A stretch of 64,000 nucleotides of DNA. It comes from Topomyia yanbarensis (lineage: Eukaryota; Arthropoda; Insecta; Diptera; Culicidae). Made by a program: the position numbers and the translations under genes. The stretch is from contig NC_080671.1 of assembly GCF_030247195.1 (NCBI RefSeq), forward strand, positions 83,450,370 through 83,514,369, read 5' to 3'. Under the pieces are notes generated by a model. The model was not told the DNA's origin. It did not search any database and saw nothing but the letters and a program-made list of their open reading frames with translations. How positions within the stretch are numbered: position 1 is the first letter of the stretch; each line of letters starts with the position of its first letter. This document shows, piece after piece, positions 54,331-64,000 of the stretch.

Positions 54331-55559
54331 TCTATGGATTAAGAAGTCGATTAACAAGGACTTACAAAAAATGTTGGGTTTAAATGAACAGTAAATTCAG
54401 AAAAAATTCAATGTAGACAGTTCGAGTATACAAAGTCCCATTCTCAACAGAAAAAATATTTTTTTAGATTTTTCCGTGTCTTGGACAAAAATGATACTTT
54501 ATGAACAAGGAGGTGTGAAAAGGTGTTGGCCAAATTTATTCGATAATCTTATACCTTTTCAATGTGTTGATTAATGTAGTAACGGATTTTATCATGCCTT
54601 TTTCATTTCTTTTCTCTCTCTAGGGGATAGCTAATGTGAACTAGAATATCCTTTCTTCCTGATCCTATCCTGCCTGGTAATACAATTGGCTTAAATTCAA
54701 AGCTTTATATTTGAATGAACTAAAGTAGACAGTTCGAGTCATTGTAATAAACGACGAATTTTATTGCAATTTTGGGTTGAGAATCCTGTTTGTCTTTATC
54801 AACATTAAAAAAACCTATTTTAATCCACTTAGCGGTGCAATTATGCCTTTCTCAATCATGAATCACGAGAATGTGTGCGTTGTTTATATTCATTAAAAAC
54901 TTTTAAATGCATATATTACATTTTATTAATATACATCACATGAAAACTATATACAGGAAAATAAATTGAAACTAATTTTAAAAAATAAAATAGGAGAATT
55001 TTTAATATAAACTTCGTTCACCACCAATCGAGCTTATTCCTTTAGCTATAATTGGTTAACATTTTTTTTAATAAAAACAAGTCATAAATGCATTTTTTCT
55101 AGCAATAAGTAATAAATAAATTTAAATTATTATGAGCTTCCTGCAAAGCTACGATGGGACCTTTAAAAGGATTCTTTTCCGCTGGGTACTCGCCGTAGCT
55201 TCTTGTCAAATTTTGTGTTTTGTCGGTCTCGTATTGTTTTTTTTTGTTCTCAGCGTTTCCGCGATTCGTAACTTTGTTTTGTTGTGCTGACCTTTTTTTT
55301 TGTACGCTGAGAACTGATGTGTCCACTACCAGGGGGCTCCGTTTGTGAGCTTTTTGGTGTGGGGGTAAGAGGCGGGCTATTAAAAAAAAAATCGTTATTC
55401 GAGTTCTAAAATTTTGAAAAAGAAAAAACAGCCATGGTAATATTGAACTGAAAAACCGATTTAATCCACCTAGCAGTGAGATGAGACATTTCTTACACAT
55501 TTCACTATTGGATTAGTTTGCAGAACTCACGAGAAGTAGGCACCCAACTAGAGGTGGAA
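54331..55559. other. AT-rich stretch with two copies of the TTAATCCACCTAGCAGTG motif
   Basis: 54823-54862 (TTTTAATCCACTTAGCGGTGCAATTATGCCTTTCTCA) and 55457-55490 (GATTTAATCCACCTAGCAGTGAGATGAGACATTT) are members of the motif family also seen at 2108, 6427 and 22206. A 133-codon minus-strand frame at 55099-55500 is hydrophobic at its start, lies over one of these motifs and is not recognised. Confidence 0.45.
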
Positions 55560-58500
55560 TGAAAACAGTTTATAGTCTTGCACGAATAAAATCTCGAATA
55601 AACTGAATAAATTATAGAAATCAACAAAACGACCGAAATAAAAAAGTAAAGCAAAAAATGAAATAATATGTTTTTAAATTCATAAAATGAGTAGAAAAAT
55701 TAATGTAAATCAAAATTATAATATACACGAACCAAATTAGATTAGGTTATTAAATAAAAATTAAGATTATATTTAGAAATAGTTATAAGATTAATAGAAT
55801 AAATTGACTCATACTAACAAATTGAATGAAATAAAACGAATGACCGAACATGAAATGCATAAAATTAAAGATATGAATAAAATGAATGAAATGAATCAAA
55901 TGAATCAAATGAATCAAATGTATGAAATGAATGAAATGAATGAAATGAATGAAATGAATGAAATGAATGAAATGAATGAAATGAATGAAATGAATGAAAT
56001 GAATGAAATGAATGAAATGAATGAAATGAATGAAATGAATGAAATGAATGAAATGAATGAAATGAATGAGAAATGAATGAAATGAATGAAATGAATGAAA
56101 TGAATGAAATGAATGAAATGAATGAAATGAATGAAATGAATGAAATGAATGAAATGAAATGAAATGAATGAAATGAATGAAATGAATGAAATGAATGAAA
56201 TGAATGAAATGAATGAAATGAATGAAATGAATGAAATGAATGAAATGAATGAAATGAATGAAATGAATGAAATGAATGAAATGAATGAAATGAATGAAAT
56301 GAATGAAATGAATGAAATGAATGAAATGAATGAAATGAATGAAATGAATGAAATGAATGAAATGAATGAAATGAATGAAATGAATGAAATGAATGAAATG
56401 AATGAAATGAATGAAATGAATGAAATGAATGAAATGAATGAAATGAATGAAATGAATGAAATGAATGAAATGAATGAAATGAATGAAATGAATGAAATGA
56501 ATGAAATGAATGAAATGAATGAAATGAATGAAATGAATGAAATGAATGAAATGAATGAAATGAATGAAATGAATGAAATGAATGAAATGAATGAAATGAA
56601 TGAAATGAATGAAATGAATGAAATGAATGAAATGAATGAAATGAATGAAATGAATGAAATGAATGAAATGAATGAAATGAATGAAATGAATGAAATGAAT
56701 GAAATGAATGAAATGAATGAAATGAATGAAATGAATGAAATGAATGAAATGAATGAAATGAATGAAATGAATGAAATGAATGAAATGAATGAAATGAATG
56801 AAATGAATGAAATGAATGAAATGAATGAAATGAATGAAATGAATGAAATGAATGAAATGAATGAATGAAATGAATGAAATGAATGAAATGAATGAAATGA
56901 ATGAAATGAATGAAATGAATGAAATGAATGAAATGAATGAAATGAATGAAATGAGTGAAATGAGTGAAATGAGTGAAATGAGTGAAATGAGTGAAATGAG
57001 TGAAATGAGTGAAATGAGTGAAATGAGTGAAATGAGTGAAATGAGTGAAATGAGTGAAATGAGTGAAATGAGTGAAATGAGTGAAATGAGTGAAATGAGT
57101 GAAATGAGTGAAATGAGTGAAATGAGTGAAATGAGTGAAATGAGTGAAATGAGTGAAATGAGTGAAATGAGTGAAATGAGTGAAATGAGTGAAATGAGTG
57201 AAATGAGTGAAATGAGTGAAATGAGTGAAATGAGTGAAATGAGTGAATGAGTGAAATGAGTGAAATGAGTGAAATGAGTGAAATGAGTGAAATGAGTGAA
57301 ATGAGTGAAATGAGTGAAATGAGTGAAATGAGTGAAATGAGTGAAATGAGTGAAATGAGTGAAATGAGTGAAATGAGTGAAATGAGTGAAATGAGTGAAA
57401 TGAGTGAAATGAGTGAAATGAGTGAAATGAGTGAAATGAGTGAAATGAGTGAAATGAGTGAAATGAGTGAAATGAGTGAAATGAGTGAAATGAGTGAAAT
57501 GAGTGAAATGAGTGAAATGAGTGAAATGAGTGAAATGAGTGAAATGAGTGAAATGAGTGAAATGAGTGAAATGAGTGAAATGAGTGAAATGAGTGAAATG
57601 AGTGAAATGAGTGAAATGAGTGAAATGAGTGAAATGAGTGAAATGAGTGAATGAGTGAAATGAGTGAAATGAGTGAAATGAGTGAAATGAGTGAAATGAG
57701 TGAAATGAGTGAAATGAGTGAAATGAGTGAAATGAGTGAAATGAGTGAAATGAGTGAAATGAGTGAAATGAGTGAAATGAGTGAAATGAGTGAAATGAGT
57801 GAAATGAGTGAAATGAGTGAAATGAGTGAAATGAGTGAAATGAGTGAAATGAGTGAAATGAGTGAAATGAGTGAAATGAGTGAATGAGTGAAATGAGTGA
57901 AATGAGTGAAATGAGTGAAATGAGTGAAATGAGTGAAATGAGTGAAATGAGTGAAATGAGTGAAATGAGTGAAATGAGTGAAATGAGTGAAATGAGTGAA
58001 ATGAGTGAAATGAGTGAAATGAGTGAAATGAGTGAAATGAGTGAAATGAGTGAAATGAGTGAAATGAGTGAAATGAGTGAAATGAGTGAAATGAGTGAAA
58101 TGAGTGAAATGAGTGAAATGAGTGAAATGAGTGAAATGAGTGAAATGAGTGAAATGAGTGAAATGAGTGAAATGAGTGAAATGAGTGAAATGAGTGAAAT
58201 GAGTGAAATGAGTGAAATGAGTGAAATGAGTGAAATGAGTGAAATGAGTGAAATGAGTGAAATGAGTGAAATGAGTGAAATGAGTGAAATGAGTGAAATG
58301 AGTGAAATGAGTGAAATGAGTGAAATGAGTGAAATGAGTGAAATGAGTGAAATGAGTGAAATGAGTGAAATGAGTGAAATGAGTGAAATGAGTGAAATGA
58401 GTGAAATGAGTGAAATGAGTGAAATGAGTGAAATGAGTGAAATGAGTGAAATGAGTGAAATGAGTGAAATGAGTGAAATGAGTGAAATGAGTGAAATGAG

Positions 58501-61500
58501 TGAAATGAGTGAAATGAGTGAAATGAGTGAAATGAGTGAAATGAGTGAAATGAGTGAAATGAGTGAAATGAGTGAAATGAGTGAAATGAGTGAAATGAGT
58601 GAAATGAGTGAAATGAGTGAAATGAGTGAAATGAGTGAAATGAGTGAAATGAGTGAAATGAGTGAAATGAGTGAAATGAGTGAAATGAGTGAAATGAGTG
58701 AAATGAGTGAAATGAGTGAAATGAGTGAAATGAGTGAAATGAGTGAAATGAGTGAAATGAGTGAAATGAGTGAAATGAGTGAAATGAGTGAAATGAGTGA
58801 AATGAGTGAAATGAGTGAAATGAGTGAAATGAGTGAAATGAGTGAAATGAGTGAAATGAGTGAAATGAGTGAAATGAGTGAAATGAGTGAAATGAGTGAA
58901 ATGAGTGAAATGAGTGAAATGAGTGAAATGAGTGAAATGAGTGAAATGAGTGAAATGAGTGAAATGAGTGAAATGAGTGAAATGAGTGAAATGAGTGAAA
59001 TGAGTGAAATGAGTGAAATGAGTGAAATGAGTGAAATGAGTGAAATGAGTGAAATGAGTGAAATGAGTGAAATGAGTGAAATGAGTGAAATGAGTGAAAT
59101 GAGTGAAATGAGTGAAATGAGTGAAATGAGTGAAATGAGTGAAATGAGTGAAATGAGTGAAATGAGTGAAATGAGTGAAATGAGTGAAATGAGTGAAATG
59201 AGTGAAATGAGTGAAATGAGTGAAATGAGTGAAATGAGTGAAATGAGTGAAATGAGTGAAATGAGTGAAATGAGTGAAATGAGTGAAATGAGTGAAATGA
59301 GTGAAATGAGTGAAATGAGTGAAATGAGTGAAATGAGTGAAATGAGTGAAATGAGTGAAATGAGTGAAATGAGTGAAATGAGTGAAATGAGTGAAATGAG
59401 TGAAATGAGTGAAATGAGTGAAATGAGTGAAATGAGTGAAATGAGTGAAATGAGTGAAATGAGTGAAATGAGTGAAATGAGTGAAATGAGTGAAATGAGT
59501 GAAATGAGTGAAATGAGTGAAATGAGTGAAATGAGTGAAATGAGTGAAATGAGTGAAATGAGTGAAATGAGTGAAATGAGTGAAATGAGTGAAATGAGTG
59601 AAATGAGTGAAATGAATTAAATGAATTAAATGAATTAAATGAATTAAATGAATTAAATGAATTAAATGAATGAAATGAATGAAATGAATGAAATGAATGA
59701 AATGAATGAAATGAATGAAATGAATGAAATGAATGAAATGAATGAAATGAATGAAATGAATGAAATGAATGAAATGAATGAAATGAATGAAATGAATGAA
59801 ATGAATGAAATGAATGAAATGAATGAAATGAATGAAATGAATGAAATGAATGAAATGAATGAAATGAATGAAATGAATGAAATGAATGAAATGAATGAAA
59901 TGAATGAAATGAATGAAATGAATGAAATGAATGAAATGAATGAAATGAATGAAATGAATGAAATGAATGAAATGAATGAAATGAATGAAATGAATGAAAT
60001 GAATGAAATGAATGAAATGAATGAAATGAATGAAATGAATGAAATGAATGAAATGAATGAAATGAATGAAATGAATGAAATGAATGAAATGAATGAAATG
60101 AATGAAATGAATGAAATGAATGAAATGAATGAAATGAATGAAATGAATGAAATGAATGAAATGAATGAAATGAATGAAATGAATGAAATGAATGAAATGA
60201 ATGAAATGAATGAAATGAATGAAATGAATGAAATGAATGAAATGAATGAAATGAATGAAATGAATGAAATGAATGAAATGAATGAAATGAATGAAATGAA
60301 TGAAATGAATGAAATGAATGAAATGAATGAAATGAATGAAATGAATGAAATGAATGAAATGAATGAAATGAATGAAATGAATGAAATGAATGAAATGAAT
60401 GAAATGAATGAAATGAATGAAATGAATGAAATGAATGAAATGAATGAAATGAATGAAATGAATGAAATGAATGAAATGAATGAAATGAATGAAATGAATG
60501 AAATGAATGAAATGAATGAAATGAATGAAATGAATGAAATGAATGAAATGAATGAAATGAATGAAATGAATGAAATGAATGAAATGAATGAAATGAATGA
60601 AATGAATGAAATGAATGAAATGAATGAAATGATTGAAATGAATGAAATGAATGAAATGATTGAAATGAATGAAATGATTGAAATGAATGAAATGAATGAA
60701 ATGAATGAAATGAATGAAATGAATGAAATGAATGAAATGAATGAAATGAATGAAATGAATGAAATGAATGAAATGAATGAAATGAATGAAATGAATGAAA
60801 TGAATGAAATGAATGAAATGAATGAAGTGAATGAAATGAATGAAATGAATGAAATGAATTAAATGAATCAAATGAATCAAATGAATCAAATGAATCAAAT
60901 GAATCGAATGAATCGAATGAATCACATGAATCACATGAATCAAATGAATCAAATTGATTTAATTCATCCAGTGAATACAATGAATCAAATTAATGAAATG
61001 GATCAAATGAATAAAAAGAATGGATGAACAAAATGAATAGAGTAAAAAATAAATGAAATGCATAAATAAAACAAACGAATCAAATAAACAAAATGAGCTG
61101 AAGTGATAAAATGAATAAAAAGAAGAAACTGAGAAGAATGCATTGATTAAAATGAAAAATTGAACAATGGTAAAAGGTTATTAATTAATATAAAGAAATA
61201 AATTGAATCAAATGAATTATTTGGATGAAATAATTAAAGCTGAAAAATTAGTCAGACTATTAAAATGAAGAAACTGAACAAAATGAATAAATTGGAAAAA
61301 ATGAATAAAATGCATACAATGAATAAAATAAGTTAAATGAATGATATTAATAAAATTCACAAAAAGAATAAACTGATCAGAGTGAATCCAAAGAATGAAA
61401 CGAATAAAATAAGTAAAATGAACGCAGATGAACAAAACGAATAAAAAGATGCGGAATGAAATAATTAATTAAAATGAAATGGTCATATATTTGAAGCTAA

Positions 61501-62050
61501 AAACATTTTTGAATAAAGAAAATGAATAAACCGGATTGTACGAATTTAAGAACCATTGCATCAGAAAGTTTTGAAATGTTTTTGAGAAGAGGCTAATAAA
61601 TATGCAATGGACTTTCTAGGGCTTCCATCTTTTTTTGGTTTTATTCTTTTTGTTTTCATGCTTCTTTACTTGACGGCGTCATTTTAAGATTATCTGGTAT
61701 TTCTACTTTATTGTTGAACCTTAATTAGTTATCAGGCACCTGGAACGTTCAATTTGCTTTGGAATTCGATGTTTTTGGTCGCATATTCCCGAAAAAAGAT
61801 TTATGTACAGAATAGAATTTACTGGTCCAGTAGTAAAGTGAGACAAGGTCACATGTTCTTTCAAGCCCCTTGAACAGAGAACGACAGGGAGTATGCGATT
61901 ATTGAATGAGACAGGTAGATATTTCAAAGTTTTTATTTGCATTTAAAAATAGTGTGAAATGTCTAGGCTATGTCGATAGCATAAAAGCCGTGCATTCATT
62001 TGATTGCAATGCAGTCTCTTTCCATTCATCCTTATAGCTTTCATATTGTT
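55560..62050 (+). repeat. Dispersed element hugely expanded by a 9-bp satellite; relative of 14100-15260
   Basis: Left part 55600-55920: degenerate AATAAA/AATGAAT words. Middle: the 5-kb array (separate entry). Then 60860-61500: degenerate AATGAATCAAATG, AATGAATAAAATG words as at 14.1-14.9 kb. Right part 61500-62035: the unique 3' sequence shared with 14890-15252 (AAGAACCATTGCATCAGAAAG, TTTTGAAATGTTTTTGAGAAGAGGCT, CTAATTAGTTATCAGGCACCTGGAACGTTCAA, ACAGAATAGAATTTACTGGTCCAGTA, CATCCTTATAG). No coding capacity; a non-autonomous element of unknown class. Confidence 0.7.
55921..60860. repeat. 5-kb tandem array of 9-bp units ATGAATGAA / ATGAGTGAA
   Basis: Block A, 55921-56950: ATGAATGAA with irregularities at about 56069 and 56153. 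Block B, 56951-59611: ATGAGTGAA, about 296 units. Block C, 59612-59665: six ATGAATTAA. Block D, 59666-about 60854: ATGAATGAA again, with three ATGATTGAA (near 60630, 60657, 60675) and one GAAGTGAAT (near 60826). It then grades into ATGAATCAA and ATGAATCGA. Four units are one A short (ending 56860, 57246, 57650, 57883). Each unit is three codons and has no stop on the minus strand, giving false frames of almost 1700 codons. Confidence 0.98.
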
Positions 62051-62229
62051 TAGTTCGGAATTCTCGTGCAGGAAATATGGATAAATAAGTCCTATACAGA
62101 CCAATACTGTGAAAAAGAAATGGTTCAAACTACTCAGTATATCTAGATATGGACGACGAGAAGTTAGAAGACACATTGTAGTTGCATCCCCCATCGAGAG
62201 TGGGTACTTTGGGAGACTTCTTTTCCTGG

Positions 62230-62815
62230 ATCTAATTTGTGGATGTTTTTGGTCTAAAGGATCAATTATTTTTCATAAAAGTTCGTACCAATACAACGAA
62301 TGTGCAGCTGATACAACTCATGGTTCATTCGCCTGCTCAACGTTCCGTCTTCCATCTGCACGCCATCATAGATGGTACGCAACACCTTTCGTTCGAAAAC
62401 TCCAAGGGCGCGTTGGTCCTCCACGAGCATAGTCCAGGTCTCGTGGCCGTAGAGGACCACCGATCTAATCAGCGTCTTGTAGATAATCAACTTCGTGCGG
62501 CGGCGAATTTTGTTCAACCGGAGCGTCCTCCGGAGTCCAAAGTAGGCACGATTTCCCGCCAAGATCCGTCTCTGAAATTCTCTGCTGTTATCATTGTCAT
62601 CGGTTACCAGTGAGCCCAAATGCATTAATCACCCAATTACATCACCGTCAATCCGAACTCGGGTGGGAGGTTCACATTGTCGTCTCCAGAACCTCTTCCT
62701 CTCATGTATTTTGTCTTCGAAACGTTGATGGCAAGTCCAATCCTGCTGGCTTCAGCTTTCAGTCTTTGAGCATATATTTCATTCAAAATTCAATAGAGAT
62801 ACGAATAGTTTAAAT
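62230..62815 (-). pseudogene. RTE-type LINE RT C-terminal fragment, broken
   Basis: Minus-strand frames read YAQRLKAEASRIGLAINVSK, TKYMRGRGSGDDNVNLPPE (62780-62660) and a stop. Then comes an open 119-codon frame (62625-62266): HLGSLVTDDNDNSREFQRRI, NRAYFGLRRTLRLNKIRRRT, LIRSVVLYGHETWTM, FERKVLRTIYDGVQMEDG, NHELYQLHIRCIG. These follow RT in RTE-clade ORF2 (LGVFERKILRTIYGG region). It lacks the RT core and the C terminus. It has the same clade and strand as the fragment at 1-1330, but the two cover different parts of the protein. Confidence 0.87.
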
Positions 62816-63103
62816 ATCGCACGTGGAATGCATTTTTTGAAAATTTTCATCGTCAAACTTTCATATTACCCAGTTAAGCCAAATATTTTTCTGATATAGC
62901 TATGAATTTCCTTAATTATAGTGTAGATACAGGCTTTGAATACAATTGAATTAAAGTTGAGTTGATGTAGCAGCAGACCAAAAATAGTTTTGTTTTCTCA
63001 AACCTTCGCAATTACAATTAATAAATATTTCAGATTGGCAGAAGATCTTATCCCACAATTTAGAAATAGCTAGATAGATGCGATAGAAGAGAGACAGAGA
63101 GAG

Positions 63104-63153
<50 letters not shown>

Positions 63154-63940
63154 TGTGGGGGGGGGCGTGTGAGGAATGGCAAATGATGGTTAATGCAGCG
63201 ACATTATTTTTATAGGAATATTATTATGATATATTGATTCTAACATTCTTATCATAAATAATGTAAGTAGTAATTTTTGCGCCATAACCAGTATAACCTA
63301 AATCTTGCAAAAGAGATAAATTTTCGCTAGATTTTTGGGCTTCAACCATACAGTTGCTTTCGGTGACGCCACAAGTATAATTATCTTAGAAATCTTTTAT
63401 CTCACTACTAGGTGAATTACTTGTTGATTGATGTATTGATGTATATAGTGTTTCCTATACTTTTAAAATTTTGTAGATACCCAGTTTTGAAGAAAAACTA
63501 ATGAAAAACACCAAAAACTACACTTTTTACTAAGTTTAAAAGGCTCTATCGCTCTTATAATCCACAATTTGTACAAACTAACTAACCAAACTTCTCCATT
63601 TGGATCTCCAGAAAAATAAAAAAATTCTGAAAAAAATCTAAGACAGTTCAGAAGCACTTCAATAAGCATGAATTTGAAATTTTACCCAAAAATCGGCCCA
63701 TTTTTCGAAGAATCAAAATTCGCCACCAGTAGGGAGCGTTTTAGCAAATTCACTCCGAAGAAGAAAGTGGTCCTGATACCCTAAACTTTCATTTAAGAAG
63801 TGAGCCCGATGACTTTTTTAACATGATGTCATTTTGGGACACCCTAGTATTGATATACCATCAAACATTTACCTCATGATTGAACGCAATGCCTAATCCA
63901 AGGGATAAATACAAGAACTCACTGTTTCTTCATCAACTCA
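62816..63940. other. AT-rich stretch with a (GA)n run, no gene seen
   Basis: 63088-63154 is a GA-rich microsatellite (GAGAGACAGAGAGAGAAG..., pure (AG)n at 63111-63141), followed by GGGGGGGGGC. 63700-63850 (CGGCCCATTTTTCGAAGAATC...GCCACCAGTAGGGAGCG...CATTTTGGGACACCC) is less AT-rich and looks like a decayed transposon. No coding sequence is supported. Confidence 0.5.
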
Positions 63941-64000
63941 TTTTTTTTCAATTTGTTTATTTGATAAGGCACGTATGCGTTAGCTTAAAGGTGCCATTTT
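63941..64000 (-). mobile_element. 3' tail of a LINE entering the window, same family as 8055-8695
   Basis: On the minus strand: GGCACC..AAGCTAACGCATACGTGCC, TTATCAAATAAACAAATTG and an A run ending at 63941. The copy at 8645-8695 reads GGCACCGCCAAGCTAACGCATTTGTGCC, TATCAAATAAACGAAATG and an A run. The rest of the element lies beyond the right edge. Confidence 0.75.

Noticed and set aside
55865..60980. Minus-strand open frames of nearly 1700 codons (HSF / FTH / FIH repeats) and plus-strand MNE/MSE frames
   Set aside because: They are translations of a 9-bp tandem array that happens to lack stops; all frames are equally open and the composition is purely that of the repeat.

Overview
The window looks like intergenic or intronic DNA from a repeat-rich insect genome, most likely a culicine mosquito (Aedes-like). 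The evidence is AT-rich sequence packed with nested transposon debris, several copies of a tRNA-derived SINE of the Feilai kind, broken LINEs of several clades (RTE, Jockey/CR1-like, and one that carries RNase H), MITEs with TA target duplications, and no long conserved host gene. The species assignment is inference; no database was searched.

Layout. 1-1.7 kb: minus-strand RTE-type LINE running off the left edge. 1.7-6.3 kb: mostly unrecognised, with two GC-richer islands and the best candidates for host exons, including a possible two-exon mini-gene at 2685-2931. 6.3-8.95 kb: a TA-inserted MITE, a palindromic element with a tRNA-like cloverleaf in each arm, a 5'-truncated LINE with a 15-bp target duplication, and a SINE. 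10.1-11.9 kb: three minus-strand LINE fragments. 12.1-13.0 kb: a MITE with an internal duplication. 14.1-17 kb: a degenerate AATGAATAAA-type repeat element, a 289-bp (TA)n tract, a LINE reverse-transcriptase pseudogene and a SINE. 17-25 kb: largely unassigned, with a possible signal-peptide/poly-Q exon at 19.1-19.3 kb and a SINE at 22 kb. 25-31 kb: subrepeats, a minisatellite, a broken LINE ORF2, and a hairpin insertion with a 13-bp target duplication. 35.6 kb: (TTTA)n. 37.7-39.7 kb: a 2-kb purine-rich 9-mer array. 45.7-46.7 kb: a MITE. 48.36-51.77 kb: a 3.4-kb LTR-like insertion containing a large palindrome, itself hit by a SINE and a MITE. 55.9-60.9 kb: a 5-kb 9-mer array inside a dispersed element whose unexpanded relative is at 14.1-15.26 kb. 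62.2-62.8 kb: another RTE fragment. 63.94 kb to the end: the 3' tail of a minus-strand LINE related to the one at 8.06-8.70 kb.

I see no operons and no complete LINE. Every recognisable protein-coding sequence is a broken transposon gene. The host-exon calls rest only on splice signals, a start context and reading-frame openness, and are low confidence. The very long ORFs are translations of tandem repeats. The most informative objects are structural: the tRNA-bearing palindrome, the palindrome in the LTR-like insertion (whose two arms give each other's empty sites), the hairpin with a target duplication, and the pair of dispersed elements that show a microsatellite before and after expansion.
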